From: an uncultured Oscillospiraceae bacterium
GTDB lineage: Bacteria > Bacillota > Clostridia > Oscillospirales > Oscillospiraceae
DNA: 64,000 nt
Reading direction: 5' to 3'
Assembly: GCA_944382965.1 (NCBI GenBank)
Contig: CALWOA010000006.1
Location: 1-64,000, forward strand
The position numbers and the translations under genes are program-made. A model generated the notes under the pieces. The model searched no databases, was not told the DNA's origin, and saw only the letters and a list, made by a program, of their open reading frames with translations. This document shows positions 15,964 through 24,064 of the stretch, piece after piece; position 1 is the stretch's first letter, and each line of letters opens with the position of its first letter.

Positions 15964-17133
15964 ATGGCATCCCAGGAAACCAAATTGAAGATTCTGATTA
16001 CCACGGATCTGTTTACCACGGAAACCAACGGCGTGGTAACGTCGGTGAAAAACTTGTTCGATCAACTGACGGCTAACGGACACGATGTGCGGATTCTGAC
16101 CATATCGGACAGCTTCCACTCCCATAAGGAAGGAGCGGTGTATTACGTTCGATCGGTGCCGCTGAAAGCGGTGTATCCCGATCTGCGGATGCCTACATCC
16201 TACCGCAGCCGTTTGATTCAGGAAATCATTGACTGGAAGCCGGACGTGGTGCACAGCCAGTGTGAATTTTTTAGCTTCCAGTTTGCCGCCCGGATTTCTC
16301 GGATCACCGGCGCACCCATTGTCCATACCTATCATACCCTGTATGAGCAGTATTTGACATCCTATGTAGTTCCCAGCAAACGATTGGGAGAGTTTGTGGC
16401 AAAGATGTTTTCCCGGAACCGGCTGCGCAATGTAAAAACCCTGGTTGCTCCTACGCTGAAAGTGGAAAATGCCCTTCAAGGCTACGGACTGCATGCCCCC
16501 ATCAGTGTGGTGCCCAGCGGCATCAGCCTGGAGCAGCACCATCAGCGGCTGAGCCCGGAGCAGCGCCGGCAAATGCGCCAGTCTCTGGGCATCGGGGAAG
16601 ATGACCGGGTGATGCTGAATCTGGGCCGCCTGGGCGGTGAAAAGAATCTGGGAGAGCTGATGGAACTCTTTGCCCAGGCTCGTCAGCACAATGACAAGCT
16701 GAAATTCCTCATTGTAGGTGACGGCCCTGCCAGGGAGGATCTGCAGCGTCAGGCCCAGCGACTGGGCGTATCGGAATATGTGATCTTTACCGGAATGGTG
16801 GACCCGTCTCAGGTACAGAACTATTACCAGCTGGGAGATATTTTCGTCAGTGCCTCCACCAGCGAAACCCAGGGCCTTACTTACATAGAAGCCGCCGCCA
16901 ATGGCCTGCCGCTGCTGTGCCGTCAGGACGACTGCCTGGCGGATGTACTCCAGGAAGGACAGAACGGCTACGAGTACACCAGCGCAGAGGAGTTCCTCCA
17001 GGCCATCGACATGGCGATGCACGATACCCAGTGGCGGGAGGCCGCAGCCCGGCGCAGTCAGGAAATTGCCGCCGCCTTTGATAAAAAAGCCTTTGGCGAA
17101 GCCATTGAAAATATCTACGAATCGGTGCTGTAA
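15964..17133 (+). CDS. Glycosyltransferase family 4, diacylglycerol glucosyltransferase-like
   Basis: A 389-residue GT4 enzyme. The N-terminal Rossmann half contains FTTETNGVVTSVKNL (the NGV loop) and HTYHTLYEQYLTSY. The C-terminal GT-B half contains GRLGGEKNL, GDGPARED, FTGMV and the EX7E-type donor site SETQGLTYIEAAANG. This set resembles clostridial and bacillar processive 1,2-diacylglycerol alpha-glucosyltransferases that make glycolipid anchors. Start ATG 15964 follows CGGAGGACGATA. No membrane helix, so a cytosolic, probably membrane-peripheral, enzyme. The exact sugar and acceptor are not readable. Confidence 0.82.
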   Translation: MASQETKLKILITTDLFTTETNGVVTSVKNLFDQLTANGHDVRILTISDSFHSHKEGAVYYVRSVPLKAVYPDLRMPTSYRSRLIQEIIDWKPDVVHSQCEFFSFQFAARISRITGAPIVHTYHTLYEQYLTSYVVPSKRLGEFVAKMFSRNRLRNVKTLVAPTLKVENALQGYGLHAPISVVPSGISLEQHHQRLSPEQRRQMRQSLGIGEDDRVMLNLGRLGGEKNLGELMELFAQARQHNDKLKFLIVGDGPAREDLQRQAQRLGVSEYVIFTGMVDPSQVQNYYQLGDIFVSASTSETQGLTYIEAAANGLPLLCRQDDCLADVLQEGQNGYEYTSAEEFLQAIDMAMHDTQWREAAARRSQEIAAAFDKKAFGEAIENIYESVL

Positions 17134-17138
17134 CCTTT

Positions 17139-17172
17139 AACGCACCGTCCGAAACAGGACGGTGCGTTTTTC
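17139..17172 (+). terminator. Terminator after GT4 gene
   Basis: Stem ACGCACCGTCC/GGACGGTGCGT with a 6-base loop and a T-run. Confidence 0.93.
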
Positions 17173-17194
17173 CTAGAACGAAAGAGGAGAACGT

Positions 17195-17830
17195 ATGAAA
17201 ATTGCCAGAATATTTGCGGGGCTGTTTGCTGCTGCCGGACTGGTGCTGATGCTGGGGACAGTGGGATTGTGCCTGGCAAATTTGAATGCTCCGGTGAAAG
17301 TGGACCAGATTCCCGAAGGTGCCGTACAGCGCAGCCAGGAACTGATGGACGCCGTTTCCGCTGGAGATTACCAGGCAGTATCGCAGCAGATTTATGGTCA
17401 GCCGGATCTGGGCTTCTCCGGGAGTTTGGAGGATGCCGTAAGTGACCAGTTCTGGCAGGTGTACTTGGACAGCATTTCTTATGAATTTTTGGGAGATTGT
17501 TATGTCGCCGATTCCGGATTTGCCCGTCAGGTCCGCATCACTGCCTTGGATTTACCGGCAATGGTGCTGGATATGCAGCAGCGCTGCCATGACCTGCTCC
17601 AGCAGCGGGTAGAGGCGGCTGCGGAAATGGAAGAACTATACGACGAAGAAAACAATTTCCGCCAGGATCTGATTGACCAAGTGATGGACCAGGCGGTAGA
17701 AGAAGCGCTGCAGCAGGAGCATAATACCGTATCTTACGATGTGGTGCTGAATTTGGTGCTGCGAGACGGTCAGTGGTGGGCCGTTCCCGATCAGGCGCTG
17801 CTGTCTGCGCTGTCCGGCGGTATCGGCTAA
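17195..17830 (+). CDS. Membrane-anchored protein of unknown function, first gene of envelope operon
   Basis: A 211-residue protein that I cannot assign. One N-terminal membrane helix (residues ~8-28) is followed by a soluble extracytoplasmic part. That part begins with a helix ending SAGDYQAVSQQIYG, reminiscent of NTF2-like or DUF4878-like lipoprotein domains. An acidic coiled-coil-like stretch (~residues 118-165) and a terminal strand VLRDGQWWAVP follow. The spacing to the phosphodiester glycosidase gene is 12 bases, and the Lgt-like gene follows that, so the three form one operon. SD AAGAGGAG precedes ATG 17195. Confidence 0.75.
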   Translation: MKIARIFAGLFAAAGLVLMLGTVGLCLANLNAPVKVDQIPEGAVQRSQELMDAVSAGDYQAVSQQIYGQPDLGFSGSLEDAVSDQFWQVYLDSISYEFLGDCYVADSGFARQVRITALDLPAMVLDMQQRCHDLLQQRVEAAAEMEELYDEENNFRQDLIDQVMDQAVEEALQQEHNTVSYDVVLNLVLRDGQWWAVPDQALLSALSGGIG

Positions 17831-17842
17831 GGAGGGGAGAAC

Positions 17843-19090
17843 ATGGCGTATCAACCGAAATTTGCGAAAAGCCCGGGAAAAACACCCGTTCCCCCTGTTC
17901 GTCAGGAAAAACCGCGAAAAAAGCGCAGCAAGGCGCAGTGGGCTGCTCTGATTTTGCTGACAATTCTCATTGTTCCTGCATCCACGATGGCTACTGCGGA
18001 GCTTTTGGGGAGAATGTATCAGAATTTGGGCAGACCCAAGCAGTCCGAGCCGCCTAGAACTGCCAATATGGCCATCGCCCAGGATGCAAATACCTACCTG
18101 ACCGGTCAGATTTCCGCCGCCAGAGAATCGCTGCTGTCCTCCGACAAGCCGGTGATTGAGGTGGAGCCGGTGCGCAAGCGTTACTGGATTGAAGCGGACG
18201 CCCAGGTAGCCCCGGAGCCGAATCCGGATTGCTATGGGGAAACCACAGACCCGGAAGTGCTCAAACAGGTGCTGGAGGATGCTGCCTGGCTGCTGGAAGA
18301 TCAGAAACTGTATTTTACGCCGGAAGTGGAGCTGTTTCAGGACAGCGTGGTCCGGTATTATCTGGATGACAGTATTTTTGCCATCACCTGGAAGGAAGTC
18401 CACGACGGGTCGGTCTATACCTTCTCCGAAATTAAGGTTTCCGACCCTTCCCAGTTCCGCCGGCATCTGGCGGGGGGCGAGTATGGCTCGGAAATGCAGT
18501 ATCTGACTACAGAAATGGCAGCCAGCGTCAATGCGGTGGTGGCTTCTGCCGGCGACTTCTATCGGTTCCGGGACTTTGGCGCCGTGGTTTATCAGGGGGT
18601 TGCCCGGCGGGTAGAAGGCACGTATGCCGAGACCTGCTATATTGACACCAACGGCGACATGCACTTTACCTACGCCGGAGAGGTGCTGACGGTGGAAGAT
18701 GTGCAGAAATTCGTGGACGAGAACAGCATTTCCTTCAGCCTGGCCTTTGGCCCGGTGCTGGTGGATAACTATGAAGTAAAGGAACCTACTTGGTATGGTG
18801 TCGGCGAGATCAACGAAGGCTATGCCCGGTCCGCTCTGTGCCAGATGGGGCCGCTGCACTACATCGTGGCCACCGCCAACACGGAAGGACCCTATCAGGA
18901 GATTCCCACGGTGAAGATGTTCACCAAAAACATTGCAGCCACCGGATGCAAAATGGCCTACTGCCTGGATGGCGGCCAGACAGCGACCATCGTGATGAAC
19001 GATCAGCTGATTAATCGCCCGGTCTATGGTCAGCAGAGGAAAATCAGCGATATCATTTATTTCGCTACGGCTGTGCCGGAGGGAGGTTAA
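17843..19090 (+). CDS. Phosphodiester glycosidase (NAGPA-domain) family protein
   Basis: A 415-residue type II membrane protein. It has a basic, proline-rich cytoplasmic start, one membrane helix (residues ~33-53), then a domain of the NAGPA/exopolysaccharide type. Recognisable points are the VNAVVASAGDFY block, the phosphate-site-like FGPVLVDN, and the family end block AYCLDGGQTATIVMNDQLINRP...RKISDIIYFA. NAGPA proteins cleave sugar-1-phosphodiester bonds, and bacterial members are linked to teichoic acid or exopolysaccharide remodelling. The usual LDGGGSST is LDGGQTAT here, so the active-site loop is altered. It acts outside the membrane, next to the Lgt-like protein gene. Confidence 0.82.
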   Translation: MAYQPKFAKSPGKTPVPPVRQEKPRKKRSKAQWAALILLTILIVPASTMATAELLGRMYQNLGRPKQSEPPRTANMAIAQDANTYLTGQISAARESLLSSDKPVIEVEPVRKRYWIEADAQVAPEPNPDCYGETTDPEVLKQVLEDAAWLLEDQKLYFTPEVELFQDSVVRYYLDDSIFAITWKEVHDGSVYTFSEIKVSDPSQFRRHLAGGEYGSEMQYLTTEMAASVNAVVASAGDFYRFRDFGAVVYQGVARRVEGTYAETCYIDTNGDMHFTYAGEVLTVEDVQKFVDENSISFSLAFGPVLVDNYEVKEPTWYGVGEINEGYARSALCQMGPLHYIVATANTEGPYQEIPTVKMFTKNIAATGCKMAYCLDGGQTATIVMNDQLINRPVYGQQRKISDIIYFATAVPEGG

Positions 19091-19094
19091 GACC

Positions 19095-20090
19095 ATGGAA
19101 CGGATTGCCTATATTTCCGGAGAAACCGTCATCTATTGGAACTCCATCGTCCTGACGCTGGCTGCCATGGTTGCCATCTGCTTTTTCCTGGCTTTTTATC
19201 TGGGAAAAACCGGAAACGCAGCGGCGGGCTTTGCCACGGTGCCTATCAGTCTGGCTTTGAGCCTGGTGTTTGCACGGTTTGTTCACTGGTATTGCCGGGC
19301 TGACAGCTATGCCAACTTCCAGGCTGCCATGACCGACTATACTTCCGGCGGCTATGCGCTGCTGGGCGTGTTTGCCGGATGCCTGCTGGCAGTGGGAATT
19401 GTGCGGCTTCTCTTTCTGCACCGAAATTTGCCCCAGATGCTCGACTGCATGTGCCTTGCCGGCTGCGCAGGCATCAGCGTGGGGCGGCTGGTATCCTTCT
19501 TCAATAGTTCCGATCGGGGGCAGATTGTGGAGTCGATTCAGTCTCTTCCTTTGGTTTACCCGGTGACCAATGCGGTGTCCGGAGCCACGGAGTACCGACT
19601 GGCGACTTTCGTCATTCAGGCAATGGTGGCGGCTGTGCTGTTCATCTGCCTGACGGCCTTCGATTTTGCCAGCCACCGCCGGGACAGAGGAAAAGACGGA
19701 GATACCTGCCTGCTGTTTTTGCTCTGCTATGGCGCCTCCCAGGTGGTGCTGGACAGTACCCGGTATGATTCTCTGTTTTTCAGAAGCAATGGCTTTGTCA
19801 GCATCGTCCAGGTGCTTGGGGCGATTGCCATGGTGTTCGCTGTGGTGATGTTTTCCGTGCGGCTGGTGAAATACCGGGGATTCCGGTTGTGGTATGTTCC
19901 CATCTGGCTGACCATTGCGGCGGCCATTGGCGGGGCGGGATACATGGAATATTACGTCCAGCGCCGGGGAAACGAGGCGGTGTTTGCTTACAGCGTCATG
20001 AGCGGATGCCTGTTTGGGGTTATTGCTTTGACCTTGCTGATCCGGGCGCTGGGAACTTCCTCTTGGCGACGCAGCCGTATCCCTTCCTGA
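19095..20090 (+). CDS. Lgt-like membrane protein (prolipoprotein diacylglyceryl transferase homologue, divergent)
   Basis: A 331-residue membrane protein with about seven to eight helices. Residues 123-142 (CAGISVGRLVSFFNSSDRG) align with the Lgt signature GRxxNFxNxExxG. Gly130, Arg131, Phe135 and Asn137 are kept, but the second catalytic position is Ser/Asp instead of Glu. A later Arg/Tyr region (LDSTRYDSLFFRSNGFVSIVQ) matches the Lgt segment that usually reads ESxR..FR...... ISxxQ. Start ATG 19095 lies 4 bases after the upstream stop. It may be a specialised lipid transferase rather than the housekeeping Lgt; the substrate is unknown. Confidence 0.7.
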   Translation: MERIAYISGETVIYWNSIVLTLAAMVAICFFLAFYLGKTGNAAAGFATVPISLALSLVFARFVHWYCRADSYANFQAAMTDYTSGGYALLGVFAGCLLAVGIVRLLFLHRNLPQMLDCMCLAGCAGISVGRLVSFFNSSDRGQIVESIQSLPLVYPVTNAVSGATEYRLATFVIQAMVAAVLFICLTAFDFASHRRDRGKDGDTCLLFLLCYGASQVVLDSTRYDSLFFRSNGFVSIVQVLGAIAMVFAVVMFSVRLVKYRGFRLWYVPIWLTIAAAIGGAGYMEYYVQRRGNEAVFAYSVMSGCLFGVIALTLLIRALGTSSWRRSRIPS

Positions 20091-20097
20091 ATAGACC

Positions 20098-20129
20098 AAA
20101 CGGCACAGCTTGTTGGTTGTGCCGTTTTT
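20098..20129 (+). terminator. Terminator after the envelope operon
   Basis: 10-bp stem AAACGGCACA/TGTGCCGTTT ending in a T-run. Confidence 0.92.
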
Positions 20130-20142
20130 GCCGGGGGCACCA

Positions 20143-20172
20143 TTGACAAATCCTGCTCTACCTATGTATAAT
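20143..20172 (+). promoter_or_regulatory. Promoter of the transketolase genes
   Basis: TTGACA (20143-20148), an 18-base spacer and TATAAT (20167-20172). The start codon follows at 20228 behind AAGGAGGA. Confidence 0.85.
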
Positions 20173-20227
20173 GTGGTTGAAAAAGCGGGGTACCACATAT
20201 CCCACGTACCATATGAAGGAGGACCCT

Positions 20228-21070
20228 ATGACAACACAGGAAAAGAAGCAGCTGCAAATCACCGCCTGCAAGGTGCGGATGGGAGTGATTGAGGCAACCC
20301 ATGGCGCCAAGGCAGGACATCCCGGCGGCAGTCTGTCCGCTGCGGACATGTTTACCTATCTGTACTTCAAGGAAATGAATATCGACCCTTCCAACCCCAA
20401 GTGGGAGGATCGGGACCGGTTTGTGCTGTCCAAGGGCCACACGGCTCCGGGACTGTATGCGGCGCTGGCCAACCGGGGATTCTTCCCGGTGGAGGATCTG
20501 CCCACTCTGCGGCATATTGATTCCTACCTTCAGGGCCACCCCAATATGAACACCGTCCCCGGTGTGGATATGTCCACCGGCTCTCTGGGCCAGGGCATTT
20601 CCTGCGCTGTGGGCATGGCTCTGGGCGGCAAGCACCAGGGCAAGTCCTTCCGGGTCTACACCCTGCTGGGTGACGGCGAAATTCAGGAAGGCCAGGTCTG
20701 GGAAGCCTGCATGGCAGCCAGCCACTACAAGCTGGACAACCTGTGCGTCATCATCGACAACAACGGCCTGCAGATCGACGGCGACGTGGCCAAGGTCATG
20801 AGCCCGTATCCCATCGATGAAAAGCTGAAAGCCTTCGGCTTCCACGTGGAAGTCATCGACGGTCACGACTTTGACCAGATCGAGCAGGCCATGAACACCG
20901 CCCGGACCATCAAGGGTCAGCCCAGCGCCATTGTGATGAAGACCACCAAGGGCAAGGGCGTTTCCTATATGGAAAACAACGCCGGCTGGCACGGAAAGGC
21001 ACCCAACGATGCCGAGTACGAAGTGGCGATGACAGAACTGAAGGCCATTCTGGCCGGACTGGAGGGCTGA
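20228..21070 (+). CDS. Transketolase, N-terminal (TPP-binding) subunit
   Basis: A 280-residue protein equal to the N-terminal third to half of transketolase: AGHPGGSLSAAD, SKGHTAPGLYAALA, STGSLGQGISCAVGMAL, and the thiamine diphosphate/Mg motif GDGEIQEGQVWEA through the IIDNN segment. The enzyme transfers two-carbon ketol units in the non-oxidative pentose phosphate pathway. A split into two adjacent genes is common in Clostridia and archaea and is not a frameshift: the two genes have separate starts 3 bases apart. I use ATG 20228 because of its ribosome site rather than the longer open frame. Confidence 0.95.
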   Translation: MTTQEKKQLQITACKVRMGVIEATHGAKAGHPGGSLSAADMFTYLYFKEMNIDPSNPKWEDRDRFVLSKGHTAPGLYAALANRGFFPVEDLPTLRHIDSYLQGHPNMNTVPGVDMSTGSLGQGISCAVGMALGGKHQGKSFRVYTLLGDGEIQEGQVWEACMAASHYKLDNLCVIIDNNGLQIDGDVAKVMSPYPIDEKLKAFGFHVEVIDGHDFDQIEQAMNTARTIKGQPSAIVMKTTKGKGVSYMENNAGWHGKAPNDAEYEVAMTELKAILAGLEG

Positions 21071-21073
21071 GAG

Positions 21074-22015
21074 ATGGCAGAAATGAAGAAAATCGCAACC
21101 CGTGACAGCTACGGCAAGGCCCTGGCAGAACTGGGAGCAGAATTTGAGAATCTGGTGGTTCTGGATGCAGACCTGGCAGGCGCCACCAAAACCGGCGTGT
21201 TCCAGAAGGCATTCCCCGAGCGGCACTTTGACTGCGGCATTGCCGAGAGCAACATGATCTGCGTGGCAGCGGGCTTGTCCACCACGGGACTGGTGCCCTT
21301 TGCTTCCAGCTTTGCCATGTTTGCCGCAGGCCGTGCCTTTGAGCAGGTGCGCAACTCCATCGGCTATCCTCACCTGAACGTGAAGATCGGCGCTACCCAC
21401 GGCGGTATCTCTGTAGGCGAGGACGGCGCCAGCCACCAGTGCTGCGAAGATTTTGCCCTGATGCGTTCCATCCCGGGTATGGTGGTGATGAGCCCCGCCG
21501 ACGATGTGGAGGCCCGGGCTATGGTGCGGGCAGCCTACGAGCATAACGGCCCGGTGTATATGCGCTTTGGCCGTGCGGCAGTGCCGGTAATCCACGAAGA
21601 GGGCACTCCCTTCACCATTGGCAAGGGTGAAGTGCTCCGGGATGGCAGCGATGTGGCGATCATTGCCAACGGCCTGATGGTATACGAAGCCATCCAGGCG
21701 GCGGAAACTCTGAGCCAGGAGGGCATCAGCGCCATGGTGATCAACATGGCCACCATCAAGCCCCTGGACGAAGAGCTGGTGCTGGAAGCTGCCAAGAAGT
21801 GCGGCAAGGTAATCACCTGCGAAGAGCATTCCATCATCGGCGGCCTGGGCGAGGCGGTAGCGGCAGTGCTCAGCGAGAAGCTGCCCACACCTGTACGCAG
21901 AATCGGTGTCAACGACGAGTTCGGTCACTCCGGCCCTGCGGTTGCCCTGCTGAAGCAGTTCGGCCTGAGCGCAGAGCACATCGTGGAAGTGGCAAAGGAA
22001 TTTGCAGGAAAATAA
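21074..22015 (+). CDS. Transketolase, C-terminal subunit
   Basis: A 313-residue partner of the preceding gene, with the pyrimidine-binding and C-terminal domains. Family blocks are FDCGIAESNMICVAAGL (the Glu that activates TPP), ASFAMFAAGRAFEQVRNSI, HGGISVGEDGASHQ and the C-terminal ITCEEHSIIGGLGEAVA. The two products should form an alpha2-beta2 enzyme. The SD lies in the end of the first gene (GAGGGCTGAGAG). Confidence 0.95.
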   Translation: MAEMKKIATRDSYGKALAELGAEFENLVVLDADLAGATKTGVFQKAFPERHFDCGIAESNMICVAAGLSTTGLVPFASSFAMFAAGRAFEQVRNSIGYPHLNVKIGATHGGISVGEDGASHQCCEDFALMRSIPGMVVMSPADDVEARAMVRAAYEHNGPVYMRFGRAAVPVIHEEGTPFTIGKGEVLRDGSDVAIIANGLMVYEAIQAAETLSQEGISAMVINMATIKPLDEELVLEAAKKCGKVITCEEHSIIGGLGEAVAAVLSEKLPTPVRRIGVNDEFGHSGPAVALLKQFGLSAEHIVEVAKEFAGK

Positions 22016-22021
22016 ACACAT

Positions 22022-22059
22022 AACCGGGACTGCCAAAAGGCAGCCCCGGTTCCCTTTTT
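22022..22059 (+). terminator. Terminator after transketolase genes
   Basis: 13-bp stem AACCGGGACTGCC/GGCAGCCCCGGTT with one A-C mismatch, an AAAA loop, and CCCTTTTT following. Confidence 0.9.
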
Positions 22060-22086
22060 GCCCCTGGGGAAAAGGGTGGATTTTAC

Positions 22087-22115
22087 TTGACAAACGCAGA
22101 AAAGGCGAGTATTCT
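22087..22115 (+). promoter_or_regulatory. Promoter of the cobalamin biosynthesis operon
   Basis: Consensus TTGACA (22087-22092), a 17-base spacer and TATTCT (22110-22115). Transcription would begin near 22122, just before the riboswitch. Confidence 0.7.
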
Positions 22116-22121
22116 ATGACT

Positions 22122-22330
22122 AAGTAAATACCCATTCAAGTGCCGCCGAATTTCCCTGGAAATGGGCGGAGAATAGGGAATCCGGTGAGAATCCGGAACG
22201 GTGCCGCCACTGTATGCGTGGAGGCTCGGCATGGGATGAAAGTCGGCCATTGGGAGATTTCCCGAGAAGGCTGTGCCGGGCTGGGGATACGCAAGTCAGG
22301 AGACCTGCTTGAATGCGAGCGTTCTGTCTG
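22122..22330 (+). promoter_or_regulatory. Cobalamin riboswitch (B12-box leader)
   Basis: The conserved core is clear: GAATCCGGTGAGAATCCGG (22178-22198 region), then ACGGTGCCGCCACTGT (22198-22214), and the B12 box GTCAGGAGACCTGCTT (22295-22310). It sits between the promoter and a strong terminator (22371-22417) and precedes cbiK. It should therefore stop transcription of the synthesis operon when adenosylcobalamin (or another cobalamin) is abundant. Outer limits are approximate because the closing helix was not folded by program. Confidence 0.95.
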
Positions 22331-22370
22331 TCCTCGTGTCCAGGGATGGGCAGGTGTGTTTTGCTTACGG

Positions 22371-22417
22371 AAAAACGGCCGGGGCAACCCCAAAAGAGGG
22401 TTGCTCCGACCGTTTTT
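22371..22417 (+). terminator. Riboswitch-controlled terminator
   Basis: A roughly 20-bp stem: AAAAACGGCCGGGGCAACCC pairs with GGGTTGCTCCGACCGTTTTT, with one G-U and one A-C, closing a 7-base loop and ending in TTTTT. Placed 41 bases after the B12-box region, it is the expression platform. Confidence 0.93.
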
Positions 22418-22590
22418 GTGGTCGTAACCCCCTTGCGGCCAGCATCGGGTACGGCAGATTGCCCAACGGCCGTACCTTCCACCAGGGACAGGTGGTATCC
22501 GCTCCGGACTGCGGCGGCTTTCCGGAGGCGTAACAAACCGGATGCCGACGGCAAACCCTTCGGCATCCGGGATTCCTTCCGCTTTTTGGA
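22418..22590 (+). repeat. Unexplained hairpin-rich block between riboswitch terminator and cbiK
   Basis: Four further stems follow one another. They are GGTACGGC/GCCGTACC (22448-22455, 22469-22476), CCACC/GGTGG (22479-22483, 22491-22495), CTCCGG/CCGGAG (22502-22507, 22522-22527) and a perfect 10-bp CCGGATGCCG/CGGCATCCGG (22538-22547, 22561-22570). There is no coding capacity on the plus strand. It looks like an inserted structured element or second RNA device. I see no other copy in this window. Confidence 0.5.
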
Positions 22591-22633
22591 GATATGCAAA
22601 AAACTGAGGAGAAACTGACAACGGAGGACAAGG

Positions 22634-23917
22634 ATGAACCGTTTTGCAAAAATAATGCGTACCCTTTTGCGCAGCTGTACATTTTTGGGAGCCATTGGTG
22701 GCGGGGAAAGCGGCTTGGAGACAACCCGGCCGGTGCTGCTGGTGGTATCCTTTGGCACCAGCTATAATGATAATCGAGATCTGACCATCGGCGCGGTGGA
22801 GCGGGCCATTCAGAAGGCCTATCCCCAATATGAAATCCGCCGGGCCTTTACCAGCCAGGTTATCCTGGATATTCTGAAAGAACGGGACCATCTGGAAATT
22901 GACAATGTGGGGCAAGCCATGGAGCGGCTGGCAGCCGATGGTGTCCGGGATGTGGTGATTCAGCCCACCCATGTGATGCCCGGCATCGAATACGATGGGG
23001 TGATTGCCCAAATCGGTGCCTATCGCAGTCGCTTTCATTCCATGAAGGTAGGACGGCCTCTGCTGGTGGAGGACCGGGACTATGATACGCTGATTCAAGC
23101 GCTGGCAGAGGAAACGGCTGCTTACAACGCAGACGATACCGCCATTGTATTCATGGGCCATGGTACAGAGCACGCTGCCAACGCTACCTATCCCAAGCTG
23201 CAGCAAAAGCTGATTCGGGCAGGTTTCCACAATTTCTTTATCGGCACCGTGGAAGCGGAACCGACCGTGGAAGATGTGCTGGCGGATGTGCGCAAAACCG
23301 ACGTAAAAAAGGTGGTGCTGCTGCCGCTGATGGTAGTGGCTGGCGATCACGCCAACAACGATATGGCGGGAGATGCGGAAGATACCTGGAAAGCAGTCTT
23401 TGCCAACGCCGGATATGAAACCCGGTGCGTGTTGAAAGGCCTGGGCCAGTATCCTGCGGTGCAGCAGATGTTTGTTGACCATGTGGCCGATGCCCTGGCA
23501 GGGGAGCACATGCCCCAAACGGGGAAAAATGCCGAAGCGCCCAGCGGGGTGATCCTGCCTACGCAGATTGCCGACGGAGCATATGAAATCACAGTGGATT
23601 CCAGCTCTCCCATGTTCCATGTGACCAAATGTGTCCTGAAAGTGGAAAACGGCGCCATGACCGCAGCCATGACCATGAGCGGCGACGGCTACGGCAAAGT
23701 GTATATGGGCACAGTGGAGGAGGCTTCCCAGGCTCCGGAAGGTGGTCATATTGCCGTGGAGACCGATGAACAGGGAAATGCGGTATTTACCGTCCCTGTG
23801 GCAGCGCTGAACCAGGAAATTGCCTGCGCCGCCTGGAGCGTCCGCAGGAAAAACTGGTATGACCGGGTGCTGGTGTTCCGGGGCGATACCGCTATCTGCC
23901 GGGAGAGCCGGGATTGA
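22634..23917 (+). CDS. cbiK: Sirohydrochlorin cobaltochelatase CbiK with C-terminal accessory domain
   Basis: A 427-residue protein. Residues ~32-300 are CbiK: VLLVVSFGTSYNDNRDLTIGAVE, the metal-site histidines in MGHGTEHAAN and VVAGDHANNDMAGD, and GLGQYPAVQQMFVDH. It inserts Co2+ into sirohydrochlorin, the entry to the anaerobic B12 route. Residues ~305-420 are an extra beta-rich domain (DGAYEITVDSSSPMFHVTKC...GYGKVYMG...) of a kind I have seen attached to other clostridial metal or corrinoid proteins but cannot name. The N-terminal ~30 residues are a weakly hydrophobic extension. First gene after the riboswitch. SD GGAGGACAAGG before ATG 22634. Confidence 0.92.
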   Translation: MNRFAKIMRTLLRSCTFLGAIGGGESGLETTRPVLLVVSFGTSYNDNRDLTIGAVERAIQKAYPQYEIRRAFTSQVILDILKERDHLEIDNVGQAMERLAADGVRDVVIQPTHVMPGIEYDGVIAQIGAYRSRFHSMKVGRPLLVEDRDYDTLIQALAEETAAYNADDTAIVFMGHGTEHAANATYPKLQQKLIRAGFHNFFIGTVEAEPTVEDVLADVRKTDVKKVVLLPLMVVAGDHANNDMAGDAEDTWKAVFANAGYETRCVLKGLGQYPAVQQMFVDHVADALAGEHMPQTGKNAEAPSGVILPTQIADGAYEITVDSSSPMFHVTKCVLKVENGAMTAAMTMSGDGYGKVYMGTVEEASQAPEGGHIAVETDEQGNAVFTVPVAALNQEIACAAWSVRRKNWYDRVLVFRGDTAICRESRD

Positions 23918-23947
23918 CGATCCGCATCGGCTGATATCGATGATTCG

Positions 23948-23973
23948 GCCCACGGGAAGCCTTTCCCGTGGGC
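23948..23973 (+). other. Intercistronic hairpin between cbiK and cbiA
   Basis: A perfect 11-bp stem GCCCACGGGAA/TTCCCGTGGGC with a 4-base loop and no T-run, in the only sizeable gap (147 bases) of the operon. Probably an mRNA-processing or stability element. Confidence 0.7.
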
Positions 23974-24064
23974 ACATTCCATAAAAAGGGCAAGGCAGCC
24001 GCTGCTTCTGAGAAAGCGAACGCAGCATACCCATTGCCCCCAGATTTGAAAGAAGGAAACACAT

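Noticed and set aside
20228..22015. Transketolase broken by a frameshift
   Set aside because: The two halves have separate starts, a stop and a 3-base gap. The two-gene form is normal in Clostridia.
22120..22758. Reverse-strand ORF over the riboswitch and cbiK start
   Set aside because: It covers a conserved cobalamin riboswitch and its terminator on the other strand, and no protein family is recognised.
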